A model generated the notes under the pieces. That model was not told the DNA's origin. It ran no database searches and was given only the letters and a program-made list of their open reading frames with translations. Below are positions 1-8,315 of a stretch of DNA of 32,500 bases, piece by piece. The first letter of the stretch is position 1; each line of letters opens with the position of its first letter. The translations under genes and the position numbers were made by a program. The stretch spans positions 1 through 32,500 of the forward strand of contig CAUYUJ010009459.1 of NCBI GenBank assembly GCA_963575745.1. The letters are read 5' to 3'. The DNA is from Prorocentrum cordatum (taxonomy: Eukaryota; Sar; Dinophyceae; Prorocentrales; Prorocentraceae).

Positions 1-42
1 CTCCTCCTCCTCCTCCTCCTCCTCCTCCTCCTCCTCCTCCTC
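1..42. repeat. (CTC)n microsatellite at window edge
   Basis: Perfect CTC trinucleotide tract that begins at or before the window edge. It reads as poly-Leu, poly-Ser or poly-Pro by frame and as poly-Glu, poly-Arg or poly-Gly on the other strand. No coding role is inferred. Confidence 0.95.
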
Positions 43-59
43 CGGCCGGAAATCTTTGC

Positions 60-475
60 CCAAGAGCGGCGAGCGCATTGCCACGCATTCGCGTTCTGGG
101 CTCCGGGGCGCGATCCCGCGGGTACGCGGCCGCACGGATGCGTTCCTCCGCGCGCGGGCGGCCGCGAGCCACAGCGCTCCGTATTCGCGCGGTCGCGGCC
201 TGGGGGCCTCGCCCGCGAAGCAGCGGGTACGTCGTGCCTGACCTTGTCTTGCCCCAGGGACGGCGCGTTTTTGCCGAGTTTGCCCCCCCGGCCCCATCTC
301 TTGCGCCTGGGCCGGGGAAACGCCGACCAGCTCTCGACCAAGAGCTGCTCCAGAGCGCCCCGGGCTCTTGTCCACGGCGCCGTTTCTGGTCAGCCCAGGG
401 CCACCTGCGCAACAGCGTGTGTTTGTCCGATCCGGCAACTGTTTTTGTTTCTACAATGTTGCTCGAGCGCAAGCC
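60..475. other. GC-rich stretch, nothing recognised
   Basis: Open frames overlap on both strands, as expected from high GC, and none has a recognisable motif. No repeat family from the rest of the window was identified here. Confidence 0.4.
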
Positions 476-477
476 TT

Positions 478-660
478 TCCCCCCCAGAGTCCTGCCGTCT
501 CGCTTGCACCCACAGTGATGGACCCCTTCCCTGGGGGTAGCTTTTGCCTCGCGCGAGCCTTTCTCTGCTGGCCCCCGAGCCTGGCCAGAGGCCCCCAGGA
601 TGCCCAATCGCCCCAGAGCCTTCCGTCGTAGTTTCGTTTCGCGACGCGAGGGGGTCTGGG
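478..660 (-). repeat. Dispersed repeat R4, minus orientation
   Basis: The reverse strand starts with CAGACCCCCTCG, passes through ACGACGGAAGGCT and continues to the 'GGGAAGGGGTCCATCAC' block shared with other R4 copies. It closely matches the copies at 3860-4046 and 7980-8200. The overlapping long frames on both strands run through the repeat and are not evidence of a gene. Confidence 0.6.
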
Positions 661-699
661 CCTGGCACGCCTGGCGGCTGCACGACGGTGCCGCCTCTG

Positions 700-1090
700 C
701 GACGCCGCCACCGCGCCGCTGCCGCCGCGGCCGCCGCCGCCGCACCGCCGCGGCCGAAGCCCCGCCAGGCGTCGGCCGCCGCCGTGACGCCCGAGTTCGC
801 GCCGGTGGCGGAGGCCCCGCGCAGCCCGCGGGTGCCAGCGTTCGGCCTGCCAGACGGCGCCGGCCCGAGCCCGCCCGCGGCGGCCGCGGCGGCGGGCGGC
901 CCGGCGGTCCCCGCCGGGCGGCCCCGCCGGGCAGCCAGGTCGGGCAGCGCGCGGCGGCCTCGCCCGCGGCGGGCCCGCCCGCCGCAGCAGCGCGGGCGGG
1001 CGGCAGCCCCGCGGGCGGCAGCCCCGCGGGCGGGGGCCTCGAGGGCGGCCGCGGCGGCGGGGTGGGGCAGCCAGGCGGCTCACCCGCGGC
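700..1090 (+). other. GC-extreme Ala/Pro/Gly-codable island, possible low-complexity exon
   Basis: Nearly pure G+C. In the frame holding GTGACGCCCGAGTTCGCG (about 783-800), codons end in G or C and read an Ala/Pro-rich peptide with occasional V, T, E and F. Further on a second frame becomes the better one, Gly/Pro/Ala-rich. That could mean a low-complexity exon or simply GC-rich repeat DNA. No start, stop or splice site can be chosen. Confidence 0.2.
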
Positions 1091-1454
1091 AGCCTTGCAG
1101 GCGGCCTGGGGGGGGGGAAGGGGATGCCCAGACCCACTGGGAGGACCGCGGGGGGGGGGGGGGCCAGGCGGATATATGGGGGAGATAATATCTGCGGGTG
1201 TCACAGCTGGTTGCCTCTGGCCCAGACTGGCCCACAGGTGGGTCCAAACCCAAGTGGGTGAGGGGGGTGAACGATCCAGGCCAACTGGGCTCCGCCCATG
1301 TAGCGGAGTGACCTAGAACCCCTAAGCCGCGGGCGGGCAACCAGGGTGAACAGAGAGATCTTTGGGAGCCAGGGGGGGGCTTTGGAGGGCTTCGGACCAT
1401 CCATGGGGCCCACGTGGGGGCGAGGAAAAGAGGATGAGGAGTAGGAGGAGGAAG

Positions 1455-1501
<47 letters not shown>

Positions 1502-1505
1502 GACG
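1455..1505. repeat. (ACGACC)n short minisatellite
   Basis: About seven head-to-tail CACGAC units followed by CGACGACGAC. It lies inside a purine-rich stretch (about 1415-1600) of GAGGA/GGACGA words. It is open in every frame and not regarded as coding. Confidence 0.85.
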
Positions 1506-1604
1506 ACAGGAAAGAGGAGGAACAGGAAAAGGAAGACGACGAGGGTAAGGACGAGGACGAGGACGAGTAGGTTGAGGACAGCGAGGACGAGGACAGAGCC
1601 TTCA

Positions 1605-2185
1605 AGATCGCCCCATCGGAGCCCTCTTGGGACTCGTTTGGGGGATCTTGGGGTCCTTTAGGGGCTCTTTTGGGGAGTCGTGGGGCCCTGCTGGGGCCCT
1701 CTTGAGGGTGCCTTGGGAGCCCTGGCGGGCTTCTGGGTGCCAACTTGGAGGCCATCGATGATCAACGGGGGGGGTCCTCGATTCGCCCCCCCCCCTTCCC
1801 CAGGGGGCGATAAACATCGCCTCTTGGAGCCCTCTTGTGGCGCTCTTGGGCCGCTCTTGGGCGCTCTTGGGGCCGTCTGGAGGGCCTCCTGGGCTCCTCT
1901 TGGCCCTCTCTCAGGCCATCTTGGGGCCACGCTGAGGTCTCACAAGCGCAACGTAAGCGAAAAGGCGAGAAGTCACACATCATTGATTGTCTTCAGGCTG
2001 ATGAATAATTTGGGCCTCTTGGGGGGGTCCTGTGTGGGCTCCGAGAGCAGTTGGAACCGTCTTATGACCCTCGTCGGGCCTCTTGGAGGTATGTCGGAAG
2101 CTATCTTGAACCATCTGCGGCTATATTGAGCCGCCTCGGAGGCCATCTTGGAGCATGGGAGGCCCTCTTGGAGCCATCTTGAGCG
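1605..2185. repeat. Degenerate interspersed array of CTCTTGG words
   Basis: Words such as GGGCCCTCTTGG, GGGGCTCTTTTGG, GAGCCCTCTTG and GGAGGCCATCTTGG recur at 10-30-base spacing over more than 500 bp. This looks like a decayed short-unit tandem array. The reverse strand reads as repeated Pro/Arg/Gly/Ser peptides, which explains the many overlapping frames here. Confidence 0.6.
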
Positions 2186-2309
2186 AAAAAGGAACCCTCG
2201 CCACTTCACCAAACACCCAAAAAACTTCAGGGAGGGGAGGGAGGGTACCCCTCCCCGAAGGGAAGAGGATTCTTGGAAGAGGAATGAACTCGCTAGACAA
2301 CCTTCGCTC

Positions 2310-2685
2310 GAAGGGCCAGTGGAATGTTCAAGACGGCGACGTCGAATGTTTGGGCCTCTCTGGCGACCAAGACCCGCGAAGTCCTGATGTGTCCATGACG
2401 TCCACCCGCAGAAGTCTCGATCCACCCCCCGGGGCCGGCTTTTCCTGCTGAGTCGTTCTCTCGACGGCCCCGACCCTGACCTTCCAGAGAGCTATTTTTT
2501 TAGCACGGGAGGCCTAAAAACCTAAACACGAAACGAAACAGCCTAACACCAAGACATAGCATACGTAGCTCTGGGATAGGTTTTTAAGTCGCGTGCTATT
2601 TTGTTAGCCCTCCTGGAAGGTCAGGGGAGGCCCAGGAAGGGGCTCCCAGAAGCCGAAGGCAGCGAAAAGCCTCCCGTCACCCTCC
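2310..2685 (-). repeat. R4 copy (minus) split by an R2 insertion
   Basis: Bases 2385-2473 match 3885-3970 (both with GAGTCGTT and CGACGG..CCCGA). After the R2 element, 2627-2680 resumes with GAGGCCCAGGAAGGGGC..GCGAAAAGCCT, matching 3972-4010. The uninterrupted copy reads CCCGAGGCC at the junction. The insertion point can therefore be placed to within about two bases. Confidence 0.65.
2474..2626. mobile_element. R2 TIR element, copy 1 (inside R4)
   Basis: Starts CCCTGACCTTCCAGAGAGCT and ends with the near-inverse GCCCTCCTGGAAGGTCAGGG. The termini are about 20-bp imperfect inverted repeats. The interior is AT-richer and carries GCTCTGGGATAGGTTTTTAA. The dinucleotide GA flanks both sides (2472-2473 and 2627-2628) but is present once in the uninterrupted R4 copy, so it is a probable 2-bp target-site duplication. 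There is no coding capacity, so this is a MITE-like non-autonomous element. Confidence 0.75.
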
Positions 2686-2782
2686 TCCTCCTCCTCCTCC
2701 TCCTCCTCCTCCTCCCCTCACTCCTCCTCCTCCTCCTCCTCCTTTCCTCCTCCTCCTCCTCCTCCTCCTCCTCCTCCTACCC
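2683..2782. repeat. (CTC)n microsatellite
   Basis: CTC repeats with small interruptions, immediately upstream of the GC-extreme Ala/Pro island at about 2800-3005. Confidence 0.9.
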
Positions 2783-2799
2783 CTTCCGATTCCTCCTCT

Positions 2800-3005
2800 G
2801 CGCGAGCGGGCCCGGCAGCGCTCCGCCGCCAGCGGTCCGGGCGCCGTGCCGGGCGGGGCGGGCCGCGGGCGGACCGCGCCGCCGCGCCCAAGGGCCCGCT
2901 GCCGCCCGCGGCCGCCCCCGCCGGCGGGGCGCCGGCGGCGCCCGGGGGCGCGGCGCCGGCCGAGGCGGCGAGCGCGGAGAGCGGGGCCCGCGCAACGGGG
3001 GGGGG
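2800..3005 (+). CDS. Possible Ala/Pro-rich exon fragment
   Basis: In the frame containing CCCAAGGGCCCGCTGCCG (from about 2886), codons are GC3-rich and read an Ala/Pro/Gly peptide ending in A-S-A-E-S-G. No stop interrupts it up to the R2 element at 3019. A (CTC)n tract lies upstream and could serve as a polypyrimidine tract. Low-complexity composition gives no homology signal. It may be an exon with R2 copy 2 as the start of the following intron, or simply GC-rich repeat DNA. Confidence 0.22.
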
Positions 3006-3018
3006 CCAGCCCCCTCTG

Positions 3019-3165
3019 CCCTGACCTTCCAGAGAGCTATTTTTTTTAGCGCGGGAGGCCTAAGAACCTAAAAAACGACACGAAACAGCCTAAAACCAAG
3101 ACATAGAATAGCTCTGGGATAGGTTTTTAAGTCGCGTGATATTTTTTAGCCCTCCTGGAAGGTCA
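3019..3165. mobile_element. R2 TIR element, copy 2
   Basis: Highly similar to copy 1 (2474-2626) along its length, including AAACAGCCTAA, CCAAGACATAG and GCTCTGGGATAGGTTTTTAA. It begins CCCTGACCTTCCAGAGAGCT and ends CCCTCCTGGAAGGTCA. It lacks the last GGG of the terminus. A ~22-bp direct repeat (GCGCAACGGGGG.GGGCCAGC) flanks it at about 2993-3013 and 3206-3228, which is longer than a simple target duplication. Confidence 0.75.
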
Positions 3166-3234
3166 CCAGGCCCCTGTGGCGGGCCCCCTGCGGAAGCCTG
3201 CGGGCGCAACGGGGGTGGGCCAGCCCTTAGTGGG

Positions 3235-3470
3235 CCCTGGAAGCGACCGGGCCGTTTTTTTACCGGTTCCGTTTTGCCGTTTTTGTTTGCCGGTTCCGAC
3301 GCCGTTTTTTAACGGGATCCGTCGCCGTTTTTTGACCGGTTCCGGCTTCGGTTCCGATCCTGGAGCCGTTTTTTTGCCGTTTCCGGTCGCCGTTTTTTTG
3401 CCGTTTCTATTTTCAATGGGCATTTTTTTGGAAACGGTGAAAAAACGGCCTTGCCGTTTCCGGGGCCCAC
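3235..3470. repeat. Degenerate CCGTTTTTTTGCCGTTTC array with flanking direct repeats
   Basis: Words such as GCCGTTTTTTTGCCGTTTC, ACCGGTTCCG and AACGGGATCC recur irregularly. The array is bracketed by a direct repeat, GGCCCCCTGCGGAAGCCT, at about 3183-3200 and 3477-3494. Homopolymer T runs in an otherwise GC-rich setting make it stand out. The reverse strand reads as repeated Lys/Arg/Asn peptides and is not considered coding. Confidence 0.6.
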
Positions 3471-3496
3471 AAGGGGGCCCCCTGCGGAAGCCTCCG

Positions 3497-3627
<131 letters not shown>

Positions 3628-3658
3628 GCCTGGGGACCGTCCAGGAGCAGCTCGGGAT

Positions 3659-3852
3659 GGTCGACTAGACGCAAGACTGACCTTTCGCCGAAATGACCTT
3701 TGGTGCGGGCCCACTGGGTGCCCCGATCGCCGAACGCGAGGGGGCAGTGGCGTCTTGCGCGCTTGCTTCTGCCCCTCCCCCCCCCCCGCGGCCCCCCAAA
3801 CGCCGCGCACCAAAGGCCGCTCTTACCCAGGGTCGCTCTTGCGTGTAGCCGA
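3659..3852. mobile_element. R6 hairpin element, copy A
   Basis: Left end GGTCGACTAGACGCAAGACT. The right end read in reverse is CTCGGCTACACGCAAGAGCG, so the termini are long imperfect inverted repeats. Both arms continue inward to a shared CCTTTGGTGCG(G/C)GGC block. Copies B (15650-15818) and C (16953-17141) share the same architecture. No coding capacity is inferred. Confidence 0.7.
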
Positions 3853-3859
3853 GAGGAAG

Positions 3860-4046
3860 ACCCAGACCCCCGACGTCATGTTTTTTTCATGACGTGCACC
3901 CCCAGAGGCCTCGACCCCTTTCCCTGGACCAGTTTCTCGTTCTGAGTCGTTGTTCGACGGTCCCGAGGCCTGGTAAGGGCCCCCCCGGCGGCTGGAAATA
4001 GCGAAAAGCCTTCCGTCGTGATTTGTCCATGACTCGAGGGGGTCTG
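3860..4046 (-). repeat. R4 dispersed repeat (minus), near-complete reference copy
   Basis: On the minus strand it runs from CAGACCCCCTCGAGTCATGG through ATCACGACGGAAGGCTTTTC, GGCCTCGGGACCGTCGAA, GAGAAACTGGTCCAGGGAAA, GGGGTCGAGGCCTCTGGGGG to ATGACGTCGGGGGTCTGG. This order of blocks is the reference used for the other copies. It directly abuts R6 copy A on one side and an exon candidate on the other. Confidence 0.7.
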
Positions 4047-4048
4047 AG

Positions 4049-4227
4049 GACGTGCGGGAGCTGTGCTGCGGCCCAGCAGGGCCCGAGCCGGCCGGGGCGT
4101 TGCGGCGCGTCCCCCCCGAGGAGAGCGCGTCGCCGACGTGCATTCGGGGCCTCCTGAAGGCCGCTTTCCCGGTGATGCTCACGGCCTGGGCGGCGCCCGC
4201 GGCCATGCAGGGCGCGCTCCAAAGAGG
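4049..4227 (+). CDS. Candidate exon of a membrane or secreted protein
   Basis: An open, GC3-rich frame follows an AG at 4047-4048 and runs to a possible GT donor at 4228. The peptide is natural in composition: it has two adjacent Cys (C-C-G-P), an acidic P-P-E-E-S-A-S segment and a hydrophobic stretch (L-L-K-A-A-F-P-V-M-L-T-A-W). That stretch could be a membrane helix or a signal-anchor fragment. There is no ATG start, so it is an internal exon if real. It is followed at once by a long (CTC)n tract. Function is not recognised. The splice sites are inferred and the gene it belongs to is unknown. Confidence 0.35.
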
Positions 4228-4231
4228 GTCC

Positions 4232-4500
4232 TCCTCCTTTTCTTCCTCCTCCTCCTCCTCCTCCGCCTCCTCCTCCTCCCTCCTCCGCCCCTCCTCCCCT
4301 CCTCCTCCTCTCTCCTCCTCCTCCTCCTCCTCCTCCTCCTCCTCCTCCTCCTCCGCCTCCGCTCCGCCTCCTCCTCCTCCTCCTCCTCCTCCTCCTCCGT
4401 CTCCTCCCTCCTCCTCCTCCCTCCTCCTCCTCCTCCGCCTCCGCCTCCTCCTCCGCCTCCGCCTCCGCCTCCGCCTCCTCCTCCTCCTCCTCCTCCTCGG
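4232..4500. repeat. Long (CTC)n with CTCCGC interruptions
   Basis: About 270 bases of CTC repeats with scattered CCG units. Frames through it on both strands are long but low-complexity and not believed. Confidence 0.93.
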
Positions 4501-4508
4501 CCCCCTCG

Positions 4509-4722
4509 ATCGGTGCGATCGGAGTGGGTACGGGCGCACTGGTGGTCAAGACAATCAGCAGCCCCATGCCCATTCTGAGCAGGCCTCGTTGCCGGCGCCG
4601 CCGCGAACGTTGTCCCTCTGAGGTGCGCAGTTGCTTGCCCCACGGCGGCCGCTGTCGGATTTGGAAAAGCTCTGCTGTTGGGCATCGCTCCCACGGTTCC
4701 CGCACCCACGTTTTGGGCGCGC
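4509..4722. mobile_element. R5 hairpin element, copy 1
   Basis: The left arm contains GGAGTGGGTACGGGCGCACT. The right end, reversed, is CGTGGGTGCGGGAACCGTGG and leads to GATGCCCAACAGCAGAG. The centre shares GAGCAGGCCTCGTTGCCGGC and GGCCGCTGTCGGATTTGG with the copies at 6258-6436 and 29180-29412. The minus-strand translation of all three copies gives similar peptides (P-N-S..P-x-P-T-A-A). That reflects common descent of the repeat and does not show that it is translated. Confidence 0.6.
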
Positions 4723-4734
4723 CCGTTCGAGGAA

Positions 4735-5110
4735 TCGAGCGGCCGACCTCGCACGCACAGAGGGCCCCGAGGGCGAGGCCCCTGACATGCTCGCATCATG
4801 GAGACACGAAGACGCAGGTGGTATGTGTGTGTGTGTGTTCCCCCAAGGTTCGGCCTGCTCCCAGACATCTCCGCGTTGCGACACAGATCGCCACGGACAG
4901 GTGATCGTTTACTTACTCACTGTTGTGCCGATCGTCGCGGGCCCGCGCACCCCCTTCCCTTTCCCCCCCGGAATAGATCTTGGCTATTTTGGGCGCCTGT
5001 TTCGAGCAGGTAGAGTCTCCCCCATAGGATGCACTGCTGCAGACAGTCGCATCAAGAGCAGAGGTCCATAGCCAGACTTGTCCCCACCCCTCCCAATCCT
5101 CCGCCCACTG
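4735..5110. other. Unassigned stretch with a short (GT)n
   Basis: Contains a short TGTGTGTGTGTGT run near 4823-4837. No gene, inverted-repeat element or known dispersed repeat was recognised. Confidence 0.4.
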
Positions 5111-5111
5111 T

Positions 5112-5290
5112 CGAAACGCCGAACTCCAAGACGTTTCTCATTTTTTTGCCTGCTCTCGGCGTCGTGAGCTCTTGCCAGGCCCCGGGGCAGTCAAGCAACT
5201 GATCGGGCGGAAGAGCTGTTCCCCAGGGAGACCCAGACCTCTGGGGAGCAGCGCTGCGAAAAAAAACACGACGTCGTAGGCCTTGGCACC
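5112..5290 (+). repeat. R4 dispersed repeat, plus orientation, diverged
   Basis: Carries the ordered R4 blocks: CCAGGCCCCGGGGCAGTC, AAGAGCTGTTCCCCAGGGAG, AGACCTCTGGGGAGC and AAAAAACACGACGTCG. The 3' block AACACGACGTCG is the most conserved end of the family. No open frame of interest is seen. Confidence 0.55.
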
Positions 5291-5631
5291 CCTGCTGATC
5301 TGGTCGCCGCCAGGGCATCGGACACCCCCAGCTGGGGCTCACCCGGCTGCAGACGTGCTCCGCTCGGACCCGCTGGTGTTTCGGCTTTCTGACCCGCAGC
5401 GGTAGGGCTCCCGTTGGTTGGGATGCAGCTCCTGGGAGATTGAATTCAGCATCGAGGTCGAAGACCGGCGGGCTGATCCGGCACACTCCCATTTGCTTCC
5501 GCTGAGTGGCATGCAGCTTGGCTTCGTCGTGGGTTTCGCACGGGGCAGTCCGGCTGCACGTCCTTTGCATCGGGCCCACCTGCTCGCAGTCGTCTCCGCG
5601 CAGACATCCCAGGACCTGCCGCTTTTAGCGT
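5291..5631. other. Unassigned stretch upstream of R1
   Basis: Only one short similarity was noticed: GGATGCAGCTCCTGGGAG at about 5420-5440 recurs at about 23896-23915. No gene was recognised. Confidence 0.4.
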
Positions 5632-5791
5632 GAAGTCGGGCTTGTCCCTCTACAGGGGGGATATTCAAACATAGTCCAAAAATAGTCTGGGGACTATTTT
5701 TGGACCATTTGTGCATATTTTAAAAGTATTTTCGGTGTACTTTTGATTTCTCGTCCAGAATCCCCCTGGAGGGGGACAGGCCCCACCTAAC
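5632..5791. mobile_element. R1 AT-rich TIR element, copy 1, with 8-bp flanking repeat
   Basis: The left terminus GTCGGGCTTGTCCCTCTACA and the right terminus (reversed GGGGCCTGTCCCCCTCCAGG) form an inverted repeat of about 22 bp. The interior is markedly AT-rich (ATATTCAAACATAGTCC, AATAGTCTGGGGACTATTTT) against a GC-rich background. The octamer TTTAGCGT lies directly outside both ends (5624-5631 and 5792-5799), which fits an 8-bp target-site duplication. Eight-bp duplications are typical of hAT-like and some other cut-and-paste transposons, so a non-autonomous hAT-type MITE is one reading. An exon candidate starts just downstream. Confidence 0.75.
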
Positions 5792-5820
5792 TTTAGCGTT
5801 CGGTGGCCCGTCCGGCGCAG

Positions 5821-5892
5821 CAGGCCACGTGGGCGGCGGGCTGCCAGTGCGACCTGCGCTGGCGGTGGCTCCTCGCCGGCCTCGCCCTCACC
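5821..5892 (+). CDS. Candidate 72-bp exon of a membrane protein
   Basis: Lies between an AG (5819-5820, context CGGCGCAG) and a GT (5893-5894, context GTGCGGGGC). It contains exactly 24 codons in phase 0, all ending in G or C except one. The peptide has a C-Q-C pair and a W-R-W-L-L-A-G-L-A-L hydrophobic run. The donor context GTGCGGGGC is identical to that of the exon ending at 23431. The open frame continues past the donor, so the end is uncertain. R1 copy 1 would fall in the intron just upstream. Function is unknown. Confidence 0.35.
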
Positions 5893-6050
5893 GTGCGGGG
5901 CTCGGCGTCCGCCTGCGGCCCCCCCTCGCGGGAGCCCGCGCGCCGCGGGGGGGTGCCGGGGAGGCCCCCCCCCGCGGGCCGCGCGCCGCCTCCCTCGGCA
6001 CCCAGCGTGTCTCGAGGAGGTCAGGGCTCGGCACGAACGAGCTGGTCGGG

Positions 6051-6168
6051 GGCCCCCAAACGGTTTTGGGACTCGGGAAGTTCTCCGAGGACGTCTCGGG
6101 CGACAGCCCCAAACGGTTTTGGGGCTCGGGTCGTTCTCCGAGGGCGTCTCGGGCGACAGGGGCCTCCG
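6051..6168. repeat. Two tandem ~60-bp units with inner palindrome
   Basis: CCCAAACGGTTTTGGG followed by CTCGGGAAGTTCTCCGAGGA and GTCTCGGGCGACAG occurs twice, with GGGTCGT replacing GGAAGT in the second unit. CCAAACGGTTTTGG is itself nearly self-complementary. Confidence 0.8.
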
Positions 6169-6257
6169 AGGTCCCAAGGCCGTGCGGCGACGGACCGTGT
6201 GGTGAGGTCTTGGGGGGATTTCGAGGTCACCGCACGGTCTGTCACCGCACCGTTCCG

Positions 6258-6436
6258 GGACTCCCAAACTGGGTGCGGAACGAATGGGCACCGTGCCCAG
6301 CACCGTCTTTGGGCAGGACTCGCCGTCCGCGCCGCCGCGGCCTGTGTCCAGTTGAGACAGACGGCCGCGGTTGGTTTGGGACAACATTGGCTGTTGGGCA
6401 CTGTACCCATTCTTGCCGTGCCCCTTTCGGGCGTCC
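6258..6436. mobile_element. R5 hairpin element, copy 2 (long TIRs)
   Basis: The left arm GGACTCCCAAACTGGGTGCG continues to GAATGGGCACCGTGCCCAGC. The right arm reversed reads GGACGCCCGAAAGGGGCACG and then GAATGGGTACAGTGCCCAAC. That is an inverted repeat of nearly 50 bp with mismatches. The centre has CGCCGTCCGCGCCGCCGCGG, as in copy 3. It is the best-preserved hairpin of this family in the window. Confidence 0.7.
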
Positions 6437-6789
6437 AGGAAGACGGAGGCGCTTTCGCAGTGTTGGCCCTCCAGATGGCCCTCGCCTGGCCCCGCGAGGC
6501 CGTCACAGGACGCTTCGTGGCGTAGCTCGGCGGGCGAGCGCGTGGTTGTCCGCCTCTTCTGCCCTCTACATGTATATCTACGCTCAGTTCTCTACCCTCC
6601 ACCTCTGCGTGCTGCCCCTCTCCGTCCTCTAGCCTCAGCTCCCTGCACGACGGCCTCCAACCAGTCTGTAGTCTGTGGTGATTGGTCCTCGTTCTGAAAA
6701 TACGCATCGCCCCGCGTCCTTCCTTCCTGCCTCCCCCCCCGCCTGCCTCCCCCCTCCTGCCTCCCTGCTCCTGCCCTGCTCCTCCTGCT

Positions 6790-7170
6790 GCACTCTACGT
6801 GGTCACTTCGGCACACCCTTTTTGACTCTTCGCGGCCCCATCGCCAGCTCTGCCGGAGGCCCCAGCGGCAGGAGCCGCAGGGCGGCCGCCCCCCTCCTTG
6901 CGGCACGCCCCCTCGCGCGGCCCGTGGCCCCATCGCCAGCTCCGCCGGAGGCCCCAGCGGCAGGAGCCGCATGGCGGCCGCCCCCTCCTTGCGGCACGCC
7001 CCCTCGCACGGGTCGTGGTCCCAGGGGAAGCGTCGCCGAAGGCCCGAGGGGCCGGAGCCGCACGGCGGCCAGCTCTTCGTTTCGGCACACCCCGCACGCC
7101 CTTCGCGGCCCCACATAGGGACCCCCCCCGCGACGGCCGCAGTGGCAGGAGCTGCGTGTGTGTGACCACA
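6790..7170. repeat. ~90-bp minisatellite, three to four units
   Basis: Units start near 6837, 6929, 7019 and 7109. Each contains a CCCAGCGGCAGGAGCCGCA-type block and TTGCGGCACGCCCCCTCGC or a decayed version. The first two full units are nearly identical; the outer ones are diverged. All six frames read as repeats of themselves (for example G-A-C-R-K-E-G on the minus strand), so the long frames here are repeat artefacts. Confidence 0.85.
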
Positions 7171-7308
7171 CCCCGCCACACCGGTTGTGGACCCAGCCAG
7201 AGTTTCCCGTCTCCCTCGTTCCACTCGCCATGCGGCACTTGCACCTGCAGACGACTGGGCCCTTCGCAGCCCATACACGACATGCCGCCCCTCCACCATC
7301 TCATATGC

Positions 7309-7331
7309 ACACACATATATATATATACACC

Positions 7332-7383
<52 letters not shown>

Positions 7384-7395
7384 CATACATACATA
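7309..7395. repeat. (AT)n with CATA flanks, AT-rich island
   Basis: About 45 bases of ATATAT with ACACACATATAT before it and four ATAC units after it. It opens an AT-richer island to about 7700 that also carries TACATGTACACA and TTACATGTATACACG words. No gene was recognised in the island. Confidence 0.92.
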
Positions 7396-7714
7396 AAACA
7401 AATATACGTACATCTGTACACACTCATTGTTGCTGTCTCTCCAACAGGTGTTCTCTACAATCAGACTTCTGCGTTCGGCTCGATGCCCTCTACAGTCTGC
7501 TTTCTACCCCATAGTCTGTTGTATTGCTACTCTGAGTGTCCCTATCAGTGCAACTTGTTTTGTTCAATGAGGTGTCCCTGCGCATATACATGTACACATC
7601 TACACTTGTCCATACGTTTACATGTATACACGTGCTACTTGTGGAATCCTCGAACTCGGCCGCCGGCTATACTATGGATGCGTACATTTACATACATCAG
7701 TTCCCAGAAGCGGG

Positions 7715-7870
7715 ATCATAGGATCTCGGCTTTCCACAAACACTGGTTGATGATGTCGCCAGATTTGAGCGGTTGCAGGAAGCTCAGCCAGGAATCTGGA
7801 AGTTGGCCGTTTAGCGAAATCGGCCGGGCACTCTGTTGCAAAATCCTTACAGCTTCCGCGAGGGCCCCTT
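7715..7870 (-). CDS. Unrecognised minus-strand open segment, possible exon or retroelement scrap
   Basis: Minus-strand frame with unusually natural amino-acid composition for this window. It contains a run of the form L-P-D-S-W-L-S-F-L-Q-P-L-K-S-G-D, then I-N-Q-C-L-W-K before a TGA. The pattern L-P-x-x-W-x-x-x-F-L-x-P resembles the region just before the fingers of LINE reverse transcriptases. However, no R-P-I/L or F/Y-x-D-D motif follows, so that resemblance is weak. Upstream on the same strand the frame runs into an R4 copy. It could be chance. Confidence 0.2.
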
Positions 7871-7979
7871 GAACCACAAGCAGCGGCTCGCGTAGCAAGC
7901 CCCCCCAAGCGTGGCTCGCGGCAGTGCCCAGCGACCGCGCGGGCAGGCAGGGCTGCGATCTGATCGGGGCATCCGGGTG

Positions 7980-8200
7980 GCGCGGTCCCCAGACATCCGA
8001 CGCCGTTGTTTTGAGCAACGTGGCCGCCCGGAGGTAAGATGGCATGATGGACATCTTCCTGGGGACCAGTTCTCCATCCTGGGCCGTTTCGTGGTCCTGG
8101 GGCCAGGGCAGGGCCTCGAGAGGCCCCAACCTTTTCACAGGCTTTCCGTCCTGATTCCCAGGCGTCTTCCCAGCAGGTTTTTTGTCTCCCATCCACGGCC
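7980..8200 (-). repeat. R4 dispersed repeat (minus), near-complete
   Basis: On the minus strand the blocks run: CAGGACGGAAAGCCTGTGAA, GGCCTCTCGAGGCCC, ACCACGAAACGGCCCAGGAT, GAGAACTGGTCCCCAGGAAG, GGCCACGTTGCTC, and the 3' end GGCGTCGGATGTCTGGGG. This copy defines the central CCACGTTGC block well. The frame on this strand that runs through it is a repeat artefact. Confidence 0.7.
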
Positions 8201-8315
8201 CCAGAGCTCCCGCCCCAGGGCTATGCCTGATGGCCCCCGGGCCCCAGGTCCGCAGCATCCGTGGGACGAAGGGATCGGCAAACCAGCGCGGGATCCAGCC
8301 CATTCCAGCTTCGTG

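Noticed and set aside
2519-2550. CCTAAAAACCTAAACACG, telomere-like words
   Set aside because: They are part of the R2 interior, present in both R2 copies, and not a tandem of the plant/alga-type CCCTAAA unit.
6795-7413. Minus-strand frames with repeated G-A-C-R-K-E-G peptides
   Set aside because: They are translations of the 90-bp minisatellite and the (AT)n tract.
7716-8303. A 195-codon minus-strand frame as one gene
   Set aside because: Its middle is an R4 copy. Only the last ~45 codons have unusual composition, and they are listed separately with low confidence.
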